Shown: positions 56,801 to 61,704, counted from the stretch's first letter. The stretch: DNA of 64,000 bases from Pardosa pseudoannulata (GCA_032207245.1 CM063507.1:92469846-92533845), one strand, 5' to 3'. Program-made: numbers and translations. Notes: generated from the letters alone by a model not told the origin.

Positions 56801-57983
56801 AATGCAACTATTTCAAAGCCTACTTTTAGTACAAAATAATCACCATTCAAAACTAGTTTTTTGATGTTAGAAAAATTTTATAAAATAAAAAAAAAATATT
56901 TTAAGATTTCAAAACTTCCTTTAATTTAGACAAAAATTTCTTCTGCATAATTCAAAATTGATTTTTAAATTTTTCAATTTTAAAAATAAATTAACATTTT
57001 AAATTTATTTTAACCATACAATTATTTATATATCCTGTCTTCTTACATAACAAAAAACCTGAATAGTTTTCAAATCCCGAAAAAAGCCCAAAAACCTTGA
57101 AAAAACCTAAAAAACCCTGAAAAAACCCACTGGGCTGGGGCAAAAACCAGGGTTTTTGCCAACCCTGGTTAATGAGATCTAAAAGTTGTTAATATCATCT
57201 TTTAATTTAAATATTTCATACCAATACTCATGCATAGGTGTTTTTTTTTCTTTTTTTTTTAATACTATTACAACTATGCAGTATTGAATTCTTAAAAATT
57301 TATATACTAACAGAAACTTTTAACTTTAGAAATATCTAAAATAAAATCTTGAATTCTGGTTTTAGCACATTAAAAGAGTCCAAGATTTTAAAGAATTCCA
57401 CAATTAAAATTCCTGGCTAAAACTTACTTAACTACAACCAGAACAAATAAACAAACTTGTCTAAAATAAATTGGTTTGGTTCATTTTAATTTGAAACAAA
57501 TTACAAGAATAGCATTTTTTATATAAATTTAGTGACTTTTACAGAAAAATCCTAAAATATTTTAATTATATATAAATTGTTGAACTCTACAGCTCTAAAG
57601 AACACTAGTTGGGATCTGTTGTGCCAAAAAAGCAATATTAAATTGCGATGACAATTAATGTTCTAGAAAATAATTACCAAATATTTTAAGTTAACATAAA
57701 GCATCACATCATCACTATTGGATATATTCTCAATGTATTATAAGCTATGCACTAACATGATTTGAAAATTACAGCATAAATTTTGCAATTATTTTGAAAT
57801 AGCTAGATAATTAAAAGATTAGTTAAACTTCATTAAAGGTTTCAGTTCATAAAATACAAGAAAAAAAAACTAATTATTGAAATACAACATTAAAAACAAA
57901 ATATTTCCAGTAATTAAGTGAAGGAAAAAAAGAAGCAAAATACATTACATACACGGCTGTCTTTATATACAGGTTTGAATTCT
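21503..57983 (-). CDS. SLC30A6: Zinc transporter 6 (CDF family) gene, 12 placed exons, 5' end missing
   Basis: Joined minus-strand exons, 5' to 3': 57983-57953, 52232-52148, 51285-51243, 49647-49582, 45929-45849, 45765-45730, 42335-42192, 37206-37087, 32029-31927, 31152-31036, 25029-24950, 21985-21503. They give about 460 codons, close to the roughly 460 residues of vertebrate ZnT6. Conserved landmarks: [10 protein letters not shown] (start of TM3), [11 protein letters not shown] and [14 protein letters not shown] (cytosolic domain), VFKDEW before a serine/proline-rich tail. No His-rich loop is seen. ZnT6 is known as a subunit that pairs with ZnT5 in the early secretory pathway and supplies zinc to secreted enzymes; that role is inferred here from homology. 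The usual TM2/TM5 His-Asp zinc site looks incomplete: Asp in TM2 is kept, but the TM2 His and both TM5 residues appear replaced. Missing are the start exon and a predicted microexon between the last two exons. Introns are full of transposons. An ordinary active ZnT is unlikely given the ZnT6-type cytosolic domain. Confidence 0.9.
22050..22380. repeat. Diverged hAT-like repeat in the last ZnT6 intron
   Basis: Starts near CCAAGGATGGTGAACTTC, a hAT-style end. Parts such as AAAATGTTTAATATTTTAAA and TGAGAATCACTGCT recur in 43970-44110. No coding sequence. Confidence 0.45.
22383..23490 (+). mobile_element. Tc1-type element, copy 1, right end lost
   Basis: The left end CACTGTCTACCAATAAGTAT follows TA. 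After an inserted element (22429-23132) come transposase remnants: the stretch from GGAGGGTGTTTCTCC to GCATACAGTACTATTTGG corresponds to the WGCF..DGP....G.. region seen in copy 3. The right inverted repeat is missing, so it cannot move. Confidence 0.82.
22429..23132. mobile_element. 704-bp family A element, TSD TGATAT, inside Tc1 copy 1
   Basis: Ends CGGGCTTGCAAC and GAATTGCAAGCCTG are inverted copies. TGATAT is duplicated (22423-22428 and 23133-23138), and the unoccupied site is visible in Tc1 copy 3 as GATGATATCTGC. AAAAGTGAC/AGTGACTAAA motifs cluster inside both ends. No ORF. Confidence 0.92.
23884..23939. repeat. (TA)n microsatellite, interrupted by a hAT element
   Basis: Long TA tract; it resumes after the insertion at 24213. 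Confidence 0.95.
23940..24212. mobile_element. 273-bp hAT-type non-autonomous element
   Basis: Ends CAGGGCCGTAG and CTATGGCCTTG. It is flanked by TATATATA on both sides, consistent with an 8-bp duplication but ambiguous inside a microsatellite. The interior carries CCGGAATACAGTACCGG and similar repeats, and no coding sequence. Confidence 0.78.
24225..24440. repeat. GC-richer segment of unknown nature
   Basis: About 215 bases with many CpG (GGAACGCCGAGATTGACAGA, GATCGCCAAGATGGGCGCTG) within an AT-rich intron. No exon phase or family match found. Possibly an old retroelement fragment. Confidence 0.35.
24950..25029 (-). CDS. SLC30A6: ZnT6 exon: second part of the C-terminal domain
   Basis: 80 nt after TTTCTTTCAG, reading [20 protein letters not shown] then LNKHLP plus TT. 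The match to [20 protein letters not shown] of vertebrate ZnT6 is clear. Reading on meets a stop four codons later, so a donor is needed first. The only suitable GT gives TT|GTCTAT, a weak site. About seven residues expected before VFKDEW are then missing, which suggests a microexon. Alternatives are a one-base assembly error or a different donor. Confidence 0.88.
25562..26328. mobile_element. 767-bp family B element, TSD GATATA
   Basis: Left end CAGGGTATCTTC; right end GCGCGGAAATCATG. GATATA is duplicated (25556-25561 and 26329-26334). CATGACTTTCC/CCATGACTTT motifs repeat near both ends. 42418-43137 is a close copy. No ORF. Confidence 0.88.
26626..26790 (+). pseudogene. pogo transposase N-terminal DNA-binding fragment
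   Basis: Reads [20 protein letters not shown], then after a frameshift [11 protein letters not shown], a stop, and [17 protein letters not shown]. This matches the psq/CENP-B-like helix-turn-helix that starts pogo/Tigger transposases (..LE.K..VL...E.G.S.R.LA..F..G.TQI..I...). The DDE domain is absent. Confidence 0.85.
27105..28060. other. ZnT6 intron sequence
   Basis: AT-rich with an A tract at 27434-27450. No element ends or exon found. Confidence 0.55.
28536..29246 (+). mobile_element. 5'-truncated LINE with RNase H and zinc-knuckle coding, inside Tc1 copy 2
   Basis: A perfect 10-bp duplication CTATCACAGG flanks it (28526-28535 and 29247-29256). It encodes an ORF2 C-terminus and ends with GTTTGGCACAATATGTTCC, an AATCAACAAACCAA tail and the site copy. 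Jockey/I-type. Confidence 0.92.
28611..29108 (+). pseudogene. LINE ORF2 C-terminus: end of RNase H and Cys/His region
   Basis: [20 protein letters not shown] is the last RNase H motif (HxGI.GNE.AD), whose His and Asp take part in catalysis. [18 protein letters not shown] and [18 protein letters not shown] form the C-terminal Cys/His cluster of these retroelements. About 165 codons remain uninterrupted to a stop. Reverse transcriptase and endonuclease domains are absent (5' truncation), with a stop just upstream. It is a dead copy but fairly young, as the frame is intact. Confidence 0.9.
29290..30380. other. ZnT6 intron sequence
   Basis: AT-rich; A tract at 29970-29993. No exon or element found. 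Confidence 0.55.
30387..30955. mobile_element. 569-bp hAT-type non-autonomous element
   Basis: Ends CAGGGCCCAACTAAG and (GATAAT)CAGGCCCTG; GGGCAC/GTGCCC pairs lie just inside. CATTGC occurs on both sides, but the duplication length is ambiguous by one base. A more decayed relative is at 34266-34728. Confidence 0.65.
31036..31152 (-). CDS. SLC30A6: ZnT6 exon: first part of the C-terminal cytosolic domain
   Basis: 117 nt, exactly 39 codons, between AAAATAG and GTACGT. It reads [20 protein letters not shown] then [24 protein letters not shown]...LDK..REAST.DGVLE.RNEHFW is nearly residue-for-residue the vertebrate ZnT6 sequence and is the strongest single piece of evidence for the family call. 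Confidence 0.96.
31625..31800 (-). pseudogene. hAT transposase C-terminal fragment (ZMYM-like lineage)
   Basis: The minus strand reads [20 protein letters not shown], then [10 protein letters not shown]. This matches the ERSFS.L..IK...RS.M...RL..LA.LSIE dimerisation motif of hAT transposases related to ZMYM1/THAP0-type genes. Only this stretch is recognisable. It lies in the ZnT6 intron just downstream of the TM6 exon. Confidence 0.7.
31927..32029 (-). CDS. SLC30A6: ZnT6 exon: TM6
   Basis: 103 nt between CTCTCTTAG and GTTAGT, reading [20 protein letters not shown] then [14 protein letters not shown]. It aligns with the TM6 segment AVDTASAIAI...TMYPMSVYSGKVLLQ of vertebrate ZnT6. The first base completes a Tyr codon begun in the previous exon. 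Confidence 0.93.
32217..33071 (+). mobile_element. Tc1-type element, copy 3, internally deleted
   Basis: Ends CACTGTCTACCAATAAGTAT and ATACTTTTTGTCAGACAGTG lie between TA dinucleotides. It encodes remnants of the paired-type DNA-binding region and part of the DDE domain, with stops and a deletion between them. The right end abuts a TA microsatellite. Confidence 0.92.
32340..33000 (+). pseudogene. Tc1 transposase remnant
   Basis: First [20 protein letters not shown] and [19 protein letters not shown], the helix-turn-helix of Tc1 transposases. A deletion brings this next to [19 protein letters not shown], the catalytic-domain segment with the VMVWGCF motif. Then come frameshifted pieces around the DN.P/N.SD.NPIE region. 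The first catalytic Asp lies in the deleted part. Confidence 0.85.
33072..33270. repeat. TA/TG/CATA compound microsatellite
   Basis: (TA)n, (GT)n, (TA)n, (CATA)n and (TA)n in succession. Confidence 0.97.
33270..33575 (-). mobile_element. LTR-like sequence between TA microsatellites
   Basis: Read on the minus strand it runs TGTCAAGTTT...GGCATGTCA, with a TATA-like CCATATAAAAGC and, further on, AATAAAC. GACATG occurs at both edges (33271-33276 and 33572-33577). No second LTR or internal region is present, so a solo LTR is the best guess. Confidence 0.5.
33579..33646. repeat. (TA)n microsatellite
   Basis: Pure TA tract following the LTR-like sequence. Confidence 0.97.
34266..34728. mobile_element. 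Decayed hAT-type element
   Basis: The right part AAGGGCAAATGCCCCGTATC and CTTAGTCAGGCTCTG matches the right end of 30387-30955. The left part (CGCCTAATTGGGGCCG) is eroded. No ORF of note. Confidence 0.5.
35359..35940 (+). mobile_element. 5'-truncated LINE 3' end
   Basis: GTTTGGCGCAGTTTGTCC, then GTGCCAATAAATTTC and an (AACC)n tail, the same terminus as at 11690-11770. CCCCCAGTAG occurs at both borders (about 35349-35358 and 35942-35951), within a C-rich tract, so the duplication is likely but not certain. Confidence 0.7.
36402..37032. mobile_element. TTAA-type element (outer) of a nested pair
   Basis: Ends CCTTTTAACTGT and ACAGTTAAAGGG are inverted with one mismatch. The flanks are TTGA (36398-36401, a decayed TTAA) and TTAA (37033-37036). 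Its left end is interrupted after eight bases by the inner element. Confidence 0.75.
36410..36832. mobile_element. 423-bp piggyBac-type element inserted in the outer one
   Basis: Ends CACTTTGACTGCCA and TGGCAGTCAAAGTG are exact inverted copies, flanked by TTAA (36406-36409 and 36833-36836). A hairpin of about 28-bp arms (36421-36491, CCATGGCTATCATAT..) sits just inside the left end, followed by a partial repeat of the end itself. Confidence 0.9.
37087..37206 (-). CDS. SLC30A6: ZnT6 exon: TM5 region
   Basis: 120 nt between CTTTCAG and GTAAGT, reading [20 protein letters not shown] then [25 protein letters not shown] aligns with PRMNPF of vertebrate ZnT6 at the same place. Split codons at both ends join in phase. 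Downstream on the plus strand, by 50 bases, lies the end of a nested pair of TTAA-flanked elements. Confidence 0.92.
37519..38211. mobile_element. 693-bp family A element, TSD ATTATA
   Basis: CAGGCTTGCAACTGCTGAGG at the left, GAATTGCAAGCATG at the right, ATTATA duplicated (37513-37518 and 38212-38217). Same internal layout as 22429-23132. Confidence 0.92.
38212..38460 (+). pseudogene. hAT transposase C-terminal fragment, second copy
   Basis: Near-identical blocks to 9147-9400, with a small deletion that breaks the frame after RSRL. The family A element sits immediately left of it. Confidence 0.72.
39110..39790 (-). pseudogene. Tc1-type transposase, second family, decayed
   Basis: The minus strand reads [20 protein letters not shown], then [20 protein letters not shown], a decayed middle, and [10 protein letters not shown]. 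These match in order the DNA-binding helices, the G(R)PR..T...D..I...A.. linker and the V.F.DES.F motif of Tc1 transposases. Asn stands in place of the first catalytic Asp. Several stops are present. It is unrelated at sequence level to the Tc1 copies at 22383, 28062 and 32217. Confidence 0.85.
40858..41036 (+). mobile_element. tRNA-derived SINE (family 1), best-preserved copy
   Basis: AGCCGAGCGATGGTCGAATG (A box region), GTGGGTTCGAATCTCAC (B box), GCTTTAAGCAGTAGCTCC, and tail CCAAAACCAAACCAAA. TCTTAAAGGGG is duplicated (40847-40857 and 41037-41047). The head matches a tRNA over about 70 bases, so RNA polymerase III promotion is expected. Confidence 0.95.
41325..42053. mobile_element. 729-bp family A element, TSD CATATA
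   Basis: CAGGCTTGCAACTGCTAAGG at the left, GAATTGCAAGCCTG at the right, CATATA duplicated (41319-41324 and 42054-42059). It includes a long A tract near 41415. It lies 138 bases downstream of the TM4 exon. Confidence 0.93.
42192..42335 (-). CDS. SLC30A6: ZnT6 exon: TM4 and lead-in to TM5
   Basis: 144 nt between TCTTTCCTAG and GTAATT. It reads [20 protein letters not shown], a short KNKG loop, then [20 protein letters not shown] matches the STSWLQ of vertebrate ZnT6. At the TM5 metal-site positions Asn and Phe stand where active ZnT proteins have His and Asp. The loop here is short and has no His cluster. A 720-bp non-autonomous element lies 82 bases upstream in the adjoining intron. Confidence 0.93.
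42418..43137. mobile_element. 720-bp family B element, TSD ATTATT
   Basis: CAGGGTATCTGCC at the left, GCGTGGAAATCATG at the right, ATTATT duplicated (42412-42417 and 43138-43143). Aligns along its length with 25562-26328. Confidence 0.9.
43640..43960 (-). pseudogene. RTE-type LINE reverse transcriptase C-terminal remnant
   Basis: The minus strand reads [12 protein letters not shown], then [20 protein letters not shown] and [20 protein letters not shown] with ALKLEG. This follows the W.W.GH..RM...R.A..W.P.GKR.RGRP..TW......E....G..W.....A.DR..W pattern at the end of RTE and related LINE ORFs. It is decayed, with one frameshift. Confidence 0.78.
44131..44608 (+). repeat. Tandem repeat, 135-bp unit, about 3.7 copies
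   Basis: Units start at 44131, 44266, 44362 and 44497 with CAAATTGTCTCAATCAATAA. The second unit has lost 39 bases. Both 135 and 96 are multiples of three, so one frame stays open for 190 codons (44135-44707) with a 45-residue repeat. No protein family is recognised; it is probably not a gene. Confidence 0.93.
44725..44892 (+). mobile_element. tRNA-derived SINE (family 1)
   Basis: AGCCGAACGATGGCCGATTG head, GTGGGTTTGAATTCCAC B box, tail AATAAAACCAAA. CCTTACAGGGTC is duplicated (44713-44724 and 44893-44904). Confidence 0.93.
45730..45765 (-). CDS. SLC30A6: ZnT6 small exon: luminal loop between TM3 and TM4
   Basis: 36 nt between TATTTCAG and GTATGT, encoding [11 protein letters not shown] with split codons at both ends. 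It aligns with the ERFLEQPEIHT stretch of vertebrate ZnT6 at equal length, and is only 83 bases from the previous exon. Confidence 0.88.
45849..45929 (-). CDS. SLC30A6: ZnT6 exon: TM3
   Basis: 81 nt between TTACAG and GTATAC, reading [20 protein letters not shown] then FFIIKK. The (F/Y)ER(L/V)EVLAVF motif at the start of TM3 is one of the clearest family marks. The exon ends with AG of a Ser codon completed by the next exon. A run of eight A bases at the 3' end makes this a likely site for sequencing indels. Confidence 0.93.
46290..46378. repeat. TA-rich microsatellite with repeated CATATGTATA units
   Basis: Low-complexity TA/CA tract, directly followed by an LTR-like sequence. Confidence 0.95.
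46379..46805 (-). mobile_element. Solo-LTR-like sequence in TA microsatellite
   Basis: 427 bp bounded by TGTAATGAGA and TTTTCCTTACA (TG..CA on both strands), with TATAT on each side. On the minus strand AATAAAGG lies near the 3' end and an AAATAAAAAGG TATA-like box upstream. No internal retroelement region. Confidence 0.6.
47018..47044. repeat. (TA)n microsatellite
   Basis: Short TA tract bordering the next LTR-like sequence. Confidence 0.95.
47047..47351 (-). mobile_element. Solo-LTR-like sequence
   Basis: 305 bp bounded by TGTCAGATTCC and CCTAACA, TA repeats on both sides. The minus strand has GAATAAAG and CATAAATACGG. The interior is GC-richer (CACTGCGCGTGAGCCG). No matching flanking duplication could be fixed. 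Confidence 0.5.
48025..48240 (+). mobile_element. tRNA-like SINE (family 2), decayed
   Basis: GAGCTGCAGTATCTCAATTGG head, GAAAGATCTGTTG, and GGTGGCAGGCCAAGCCTAGG aligning with 18391-18736. Followed by a short (AATAG)n run. Confidence 0.75.
48466..48640 (-). mobile_element. tRNA-derived SINE (family 1)
   Basis: Minus-strand copy; TGTTCAAT(A/G)AGAAAG flanks it at 48451-48465 and 48641-48655, one mismatch. B box GGGATTCGAACCC is intact. Confidence 0.93.
48660..49570. other. ZnT6 intron sequence
   Basis: T tract at 48904-48924 and A tract at 49357-49379. A Charlie-type hAT end (AGTGTTTTTCAAACT) at 49291 has no partner. No exon. Confidence 0.5.
49582..49647 (-). CDS. SLC30A6: ZnT6 exon: end of TM2 and following loop
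   Basis: 66 nt between TTTTATAG and GTAAGT, reading [20 protein letters not shown] then F and a split Gly codon. It aligns with the ISYWVTLRKPSPVYSFG region of vertebrate ZnT6 and keeps phase with both neighbours. Confidence 0.9.
49822..50969 (+). mobile_element. Internally deleted piggyBac transposon, both ends intact
   Basis: Ends CCCTCTCGCTGCGCAT and ATATGCAGCAAGAGGG, with TTAA at 49818-49821 and 50970-50973. It encodes the N-terminal and C-terminal parts of the transposase with the catalytic middle deleted. It lies in the ZnT6 intron between the two TM2 exons. Confidence 0.92.
50088..50670 (+). pseudogene. piggyBac transposase, N- and C-terminal parts, DDE core deleted
   Basis: A start codon at 50088 gives [20 protein letters not shown] and an acidic, Ser-rich stretch, as usual for piggyBac N-termini. 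After a stop at 50265 the frame continues with [17 protein letters not shown] and [19 protein letters not shown] with KETN, matching the PLDYF..FFDD.LL..IV.ETN motif. Then, after the deletion, [13 protein letters not shown] and [19 protein letters not shown], the C-terminal zinc-binding domain. All catalytic Asp residues are missing. Confidence 0.9.
51243..51285 (-). CDS. SLC30A6: ZnT6 exon: first part of TM2
   Basis: 43 nt between TTTGCAG and GTAAGT, reading [13 protein letters not shown] with split codons at both ends. It matches the AYTYLTIFDLF region of vertebrate ZnT6. The Asp is present, but the residue four before it is Leu rather than the His used by active zinc transporters. Confidence 0.9.
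51423..51500. repeat. (TA)n microsatellite
   Basis: Long pure TA tract in an intron. Confidence 0.97.
51597..51768 (-). mobile_element. Decayed SINE (family 1)
   Basis: GTTTGGTACGGTTTGAAAAAC tail, ATTGCTTAAAGCTTATTCTG core and AACAAATATCCATACCAATA match the family in order, heavily mutated. Confidence 0.7.
52148..52232 (-). CDS. SLC30A6: ZnT6 exon: transmembrane segment 1
   Basis: 85 nt, reading [19 protein letters not shown] and then SWCNSTQSM plus one base, ending at GTAAGA. Two acceptors lie six bases apart (TAG, then TTTCAG). The upstream one gives the same spacing as vertebrate ZnT6 between the DRR region and TM1, so I chose it. The downstream one would drop two residues (FQ) without changing frame. 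Confidence 0.92.
52690..53790. repeat. Unclassified interspersed repeat
   Basis: Begins ACCAGCAAGTGTGCCCATGC and ends CGGCGATTGGATGCATGG, ACAGACACACAGAAATTCA and a TATATAGATT terminus. Both kinds of end recall common arthropod repeats, but I cannot name the family. No ORF. Confidence 0.4.
53847..53888. repeat. Poly-T tract
   Basis: About 40 T in a row; likely an old A-tail on the minus strand. Confidence 0.95.
54711..54831 (-). mobile_element. Truncated SINE (family 1)
   Basis: Minus-strand copy lacking the tRNA A-box part; AAATTCAATAAG is duplicated (54699-54710 and 54832-54843). Tail TTTGGTTTTGGAGCGC and B box GGGATTCGAACCC are present. Confidence 0.92.
55214..55986. mobile_element. 773-bp hAT-type non-autonomous element, 8-bp TSD
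   Basis: Ends TGGGGTTGGTCATTTTGCC and AACGTGCCAACCGTA. GAACAGAC is duplicated (55206-55213 and 55987-55994). AATGGTATTTTTGCCAGGA recurs near both ends in the same orientation. The empty site is visible in repeat R copy 1. Confidence 0.88.
56213..57167. mobile_element. 955-bp hAT-type non-autonomous element, 8-bp TSD
   Basis: Ends CAGGGTTGGC and GCCAACCCTG are exact inverted copies. GTTAATGA is duplicated (56205-56212 and 57168-57175). Many AAAAAACCC / GGGTTTTTT motifs lie inside both ends. No coding sequence. Confidence 0.93.
57953..57983 (-). CDS. SLC30A6: ZnT6 exon: N-terminal cytosolic segment
   Basis: 31 nt: one base completing a codon, then [10 protein letters not shown]. It is flanked by TTTCTCAG and GTATGT. 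It aligns with the segment just before TM1 of vertebrate ZnT6 (REFRLV...DRR). The preceding exon must end in phase 2 if this acceptor is used. Confidence 0.75.
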
Positions 57984-57989
57984 CTGAGA

Positions 57990-59419
57990 AATAATGAAAA
58001 CACAGGAAATGAATGCTTGCCCAGGATTTTACCACTAAGCTAAAATACAAATAAACAAAAATGATACATAATGCTTTTTTTAGTACTGTAATTCATAATT
58101 AAAAAAATTAAGTTTAACAAAACAGTTTTTGTGTGGCTTTACAATTTGAGTATGTTTATTTTTAACTTTTAAACATTTATTTTTATTAAATTTGCAGGTT
58201 TAGTTTACATGATTTTAATCCATTTAGTTTTGTGTTTAAATGATCATAATTAATCAAATTTCAATTTGTAAATAATATAATAAAAAATATATTAGTGAAA
58301 TTTTGACTTTATTCATCTTTGAATTATGTTAATTCTATGTTGGATATCATTTTTGTTTTCATCCATTCATTAAAATTTAATCAGCATAATTTTTATTTGG
58401 AACAGTTAACCATGGTGAAATACTGAATTTGATTCCTGCTTTATTTCACAATGCCTCAAGCATTTACGAAAAAGTATAGTTCCCAAAGAAGAGCTATAAA
58501 AGTCAATATAATAGATGGGCCAAACAAGGGGTACCAATAAACAAACAGATAATTCTACTTCAGAAAAAGTTTTCTATACACACATTTAGATATTTGTTTA
58601 ACCTTATTTACATATTAGAAATCTTTTTAGGTCTATTTGGATTTTCTGTTAATGGGACTATCACAAAATATCTCCTTGTAAAAACAGAACCTTCACAAAA
58701 CATCTTAAAAACATTTGTTTTCCATTATATATTCATTTAAAATAGATTTTTCCTGTGAAAAATGGTTTTTCCCAAACCTACTGCCAAATATACTGTTTGC
58801 TACCACTGTTTATAGAATTTACAATATCTGAGTAGGAAAATATCTCAGCTGAGTATCATAAATTTAAAGTGTTCAAAGTGAGCATCATGCTCAGCCAATC
58901 CGAATAAGGCACTAGTTGTGATGTCACAACTGCTTCATACCTGTTCTTCTGTGTAAGAATGCAGACATACTAGGTTCCATGTACAAGAGAAACTCTATGC
59001 AGTATGTGTGGAGCAAGGTGTAAGATATATTTTTTTACACCTCAAGCACTGTTGGTCCTATCTATCTAGAGTGCCTAATGCTTGAATAATTTGTTGTCTA
59101 TGTAAGCCTTTTTAATGAGTCTGCAGCAATTCATGCACCTTTGCAAAATAGCCTTCTGATTATTTCTCAACTAATATGTTAAAAGTTCATTATCTATAGT
59201 CTAAGGTTTTACAAAATCTAGGTGGGCCAGTGTTTGAACAACTGGTCATACATTTGCTACCACTTCTGAAAAGATTTATAGAAGCTGAATGACCTACTCA
59301 GCTTCAGTAAATCTTATAACATACAGGTCATAAGATGCAGGTTTGATTCCAGATCTCAAATGCATGTGCATTTTACAAAGTTCAAACTTTCAGAAATGCA
59401 TTCAAAATTCATACTGAAG

Positions 59420-59420
<1 letters not shown>
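57990..59420. other. Presumed first ZnT6 introns
   Basis: AT-rich, no clear exon or element. No ATG-bearing exon fitting ZnT6 was found. Confidence 0.5.

Positions 59421-59421
<1 letters not shown>

Positions 59422-59495
<74 letters not shown>
59422..59495. repeat. (TA)n microsatellite
   Basis: Long pure TA tract. Confidence 0.97.
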
Positions 59496-59497
<2 letters not shown>

Positions 59498-59529
59498 GTA
59501 TTTAAACTAATAAACAGAAAACAACTTAC

Positions 59530-59567
59530 TGAAGTGCTTTTTGTAGCACTGTTCCTTAGTCTTAGAT
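59530..59567 (-). CDS. Candidate 5' exon of the ZnT6 gene (uncertain)
   Basis: A 38-nt minus-strand segment follows a pyrimidine-rich TTCTTTTAG and ends at a strong GTAAGT donor. Joined to the 57983 exon, one frame gives VLQKALQEFKPV, similar to the KLLREF region of vertebrate ZnT6, but that frame has an upstream stop inside the segment and no ATG. A second frame is open throughout and reads SKTKEQCYKKHF; it needs the next exon to use an AG two bases further in. The sequence does not settle which is right, or whether this is an exon at all. Confidence 0.3.
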
Positions 59568-60494
59568 CTAAAAGAACAAAAAATTAACTTTAATACCATC
59601 AAAAGCCAGTAGCAAAAGATTAGTACACTATTAAAAATTCCTTTTAAATGCATTTTAGAGACAGCTTTAGTAAGGTAGCCATTGAACAATTTTTACACTT
59701 AACATTTATGACATTATTATTGCCATAAACAAAAATGTATTAATGGTATTTTACCAAGCCAAAGATAGTATTGTTAATATCATATAAATTACACTAAAAT
59801 TTAATTTTGCAAAAAAAATAATATAATAAAGATAATAGTGCATACTTGGTAAAACCAGAAATTATAGATAGATGTACATGAAACTTTTGAATTCTGCCTA
59901 ATCTAGATCCACTATAATGTCTAGAAATGATGTATAAAGTTGCTAATGATATCCTGTACTAAAGCTGTACCCATTTAGTAACTAATATCCTACACAAATT
60001 ATAATTAATTACACATGTATTATAACATAATTTTCTTTATTTTCCACATTTTTATATATTTTTCTTTTAAAAAACATATTTATTTAAAATGAATGAAACC
60101 TCTGGCAAAATTATAATTTTTAAAATTTTTCTTTTATAAAAGATTATAATTAACAAATAAAAACATATAAGGGCAATTCCATGTTGTCGGACGTACAAAT
60201 TGGACAAAATTTACTCATAAAAATTAACATTTCTAAGGGTTAAAATATTTTTAACTCATTAAAATATTTCTTTTAAATACTTACCTATGTTTATAAAATT
60301 ATGAAATATAAAAAGATTTTTTGGCAAAAGTTAACTTAAAAAAAAAAATAAATAAATAATTTACAATGCCAGACATAAGGGCTGAAACTGAAAACTCAGA
60401 CTTGCAAAATTAAAATCTGAGATTCAGGTCATTGGCTTTACTTGCAATATTTTAACTACTTTTATGATGAAGAGCATTAATGAAAGTTAAATAA

Positions 60495-60498
<4 letters not shown>

Positions 60499-60529
<31 letters not shown>
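60499..60529. repeat. (TA)n microsatellite
   Basis: TA tract bordering an LTR-like sequence. Confidence 0.95.
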
Positions 60530-60532
<3 letters not shown>

Positions 60533-60778
60533 CACGAAGATTCAAATGAACACACTGTTTAACTTAATAGACAAATTTATTGAAGCTAAGTAGCAACTCG
60601 CAACTTTACAAGATCGAGAAGTTGCCTACAACTAGTGGGTATCAGCTTTTATACCCGAACAGAATATTTGAGAAATAACTAATTTACATATTAAAGAAAG
60701 ATCTAGAATGTTCAAGAACATAAGGCAACGATAAATAACATTTTTAAATTAAAAATCCTTACTTTGGATCAACCGACA
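60530..60778 (-). mobile_element. LTR-like sequence
   Basis: On the minus strand it runs TGTCGGTTGATCC...CTTCGTGACA, with a GGGTATAAAAGC TATA-like box and CAATAAATT downstream. Just beyond (60779-60830) a segment with GTGGGTTCGATGCTCGCC on the minus strand looks tRNA-like. Confidence 0.5.
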
Positions 60779-61400
60779 GGGCGAGCATCGAACCCACAAA
60801 CTTCGGGTCTGGATCTTGTGCTCGTTGGCAAAGTTTCTTTATGTGGCAATATTTCATTTCAATGGTATTAGTTGCAAAATATTGAATAATATCTTGGTGT
60901 CAGATGTGAAATGTAGAAAATTAGTTAGGTATCAGATGTAAATAACAATTCATTTAAACACAATTTGAAGTGTTGTATTACGTGTGTTGGTACATGAAAA
61001 GACAGTATTTAAAATCAAAGGTTTTGATCCTAAAAGCACATTATTTTTGTTATTCATACATTAAGAATATAGAGGGGAAATCTTTGTTCCTAAATTTGAT
61101 GTAATGAGTTTCAAATAATACAAAATCTAAGTTTTTAAAAAAAAATTAGGTAAATAACAGATATGAATTAAGCTAAAATTTTCATGACTACTGTATAGAT
61201 CCTTCTGTATATACTAATAAGAACTTCACATTATTTTAGATTGTGAAATGATCCATTAAAATAAGCTATTCTAATATAACACATTTCTTAGTTTCAATAA
61301 GATGTTCAATATTCTATCATTAATTTTTTTAACTTACAACAAACATTTAATGCATTAAGTCTTTAAATTATTAACCTTTACTACAGTGAAAACACAGTGA

Positions 61401-61500
61401 NNNNNNNNNNNNNNNNNNNNNNNNNNNNNNNNNNNNNNNNNNNNNNNNNNNNNNNNNNNNNNNNNNNNNNNNNNNNNNNNNNNNNNNNNNNNNNNNNNNN
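61401..61500. other. Assembly gap, 100 N
   Basis: Exactly 100 N, so a placeholder of unknown true length rather than a measured gap. It could hide the first ZnT6 exon. Confidence 0.99.
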
Positions 61501-61680
61501 ACTTTGAGTTCCACTCTCGGCCACTCGAATTACCGTTAATAACATGTTTGCGCTCACAATCACTGTTGCCAAAGGCTGAATTAATAAAGCTGTGCATTTT
61601 CTTATACTCGAAGGATGTGTTTAGCGGTTTCTCGGTAGCCGGTTTGTGGTTTGCTAATGCTGACGATTAAAAACTTTTAA
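61501..61680 (-). promoter_or_regulatory. CpG-containing DNA beside the gap, possible 5' end of ZnT6
   Basis: This stretch has more C, G and CpG than nearly all of the window. It lies upstream of the most 5' ZnT6 exon, next to the 100-base gap. A minus-strand ATG at 61597 opens a short ORF (MHSFINSAFGNSD...) that runs into the gap, but it does not resemble the ZnT6 N-terminus. Confidence 0.25.
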
Positions 61681-61704
61681 AATGTTGGTAAAGGTTTACT
61701 GTGC

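Noticed and set aside
61355..61597. 80-codon ORF across the gap as the ZnT6 start exon
   Set aside because: Most of it is N. The readable part does not resemble the ZnT6 N-terminus.
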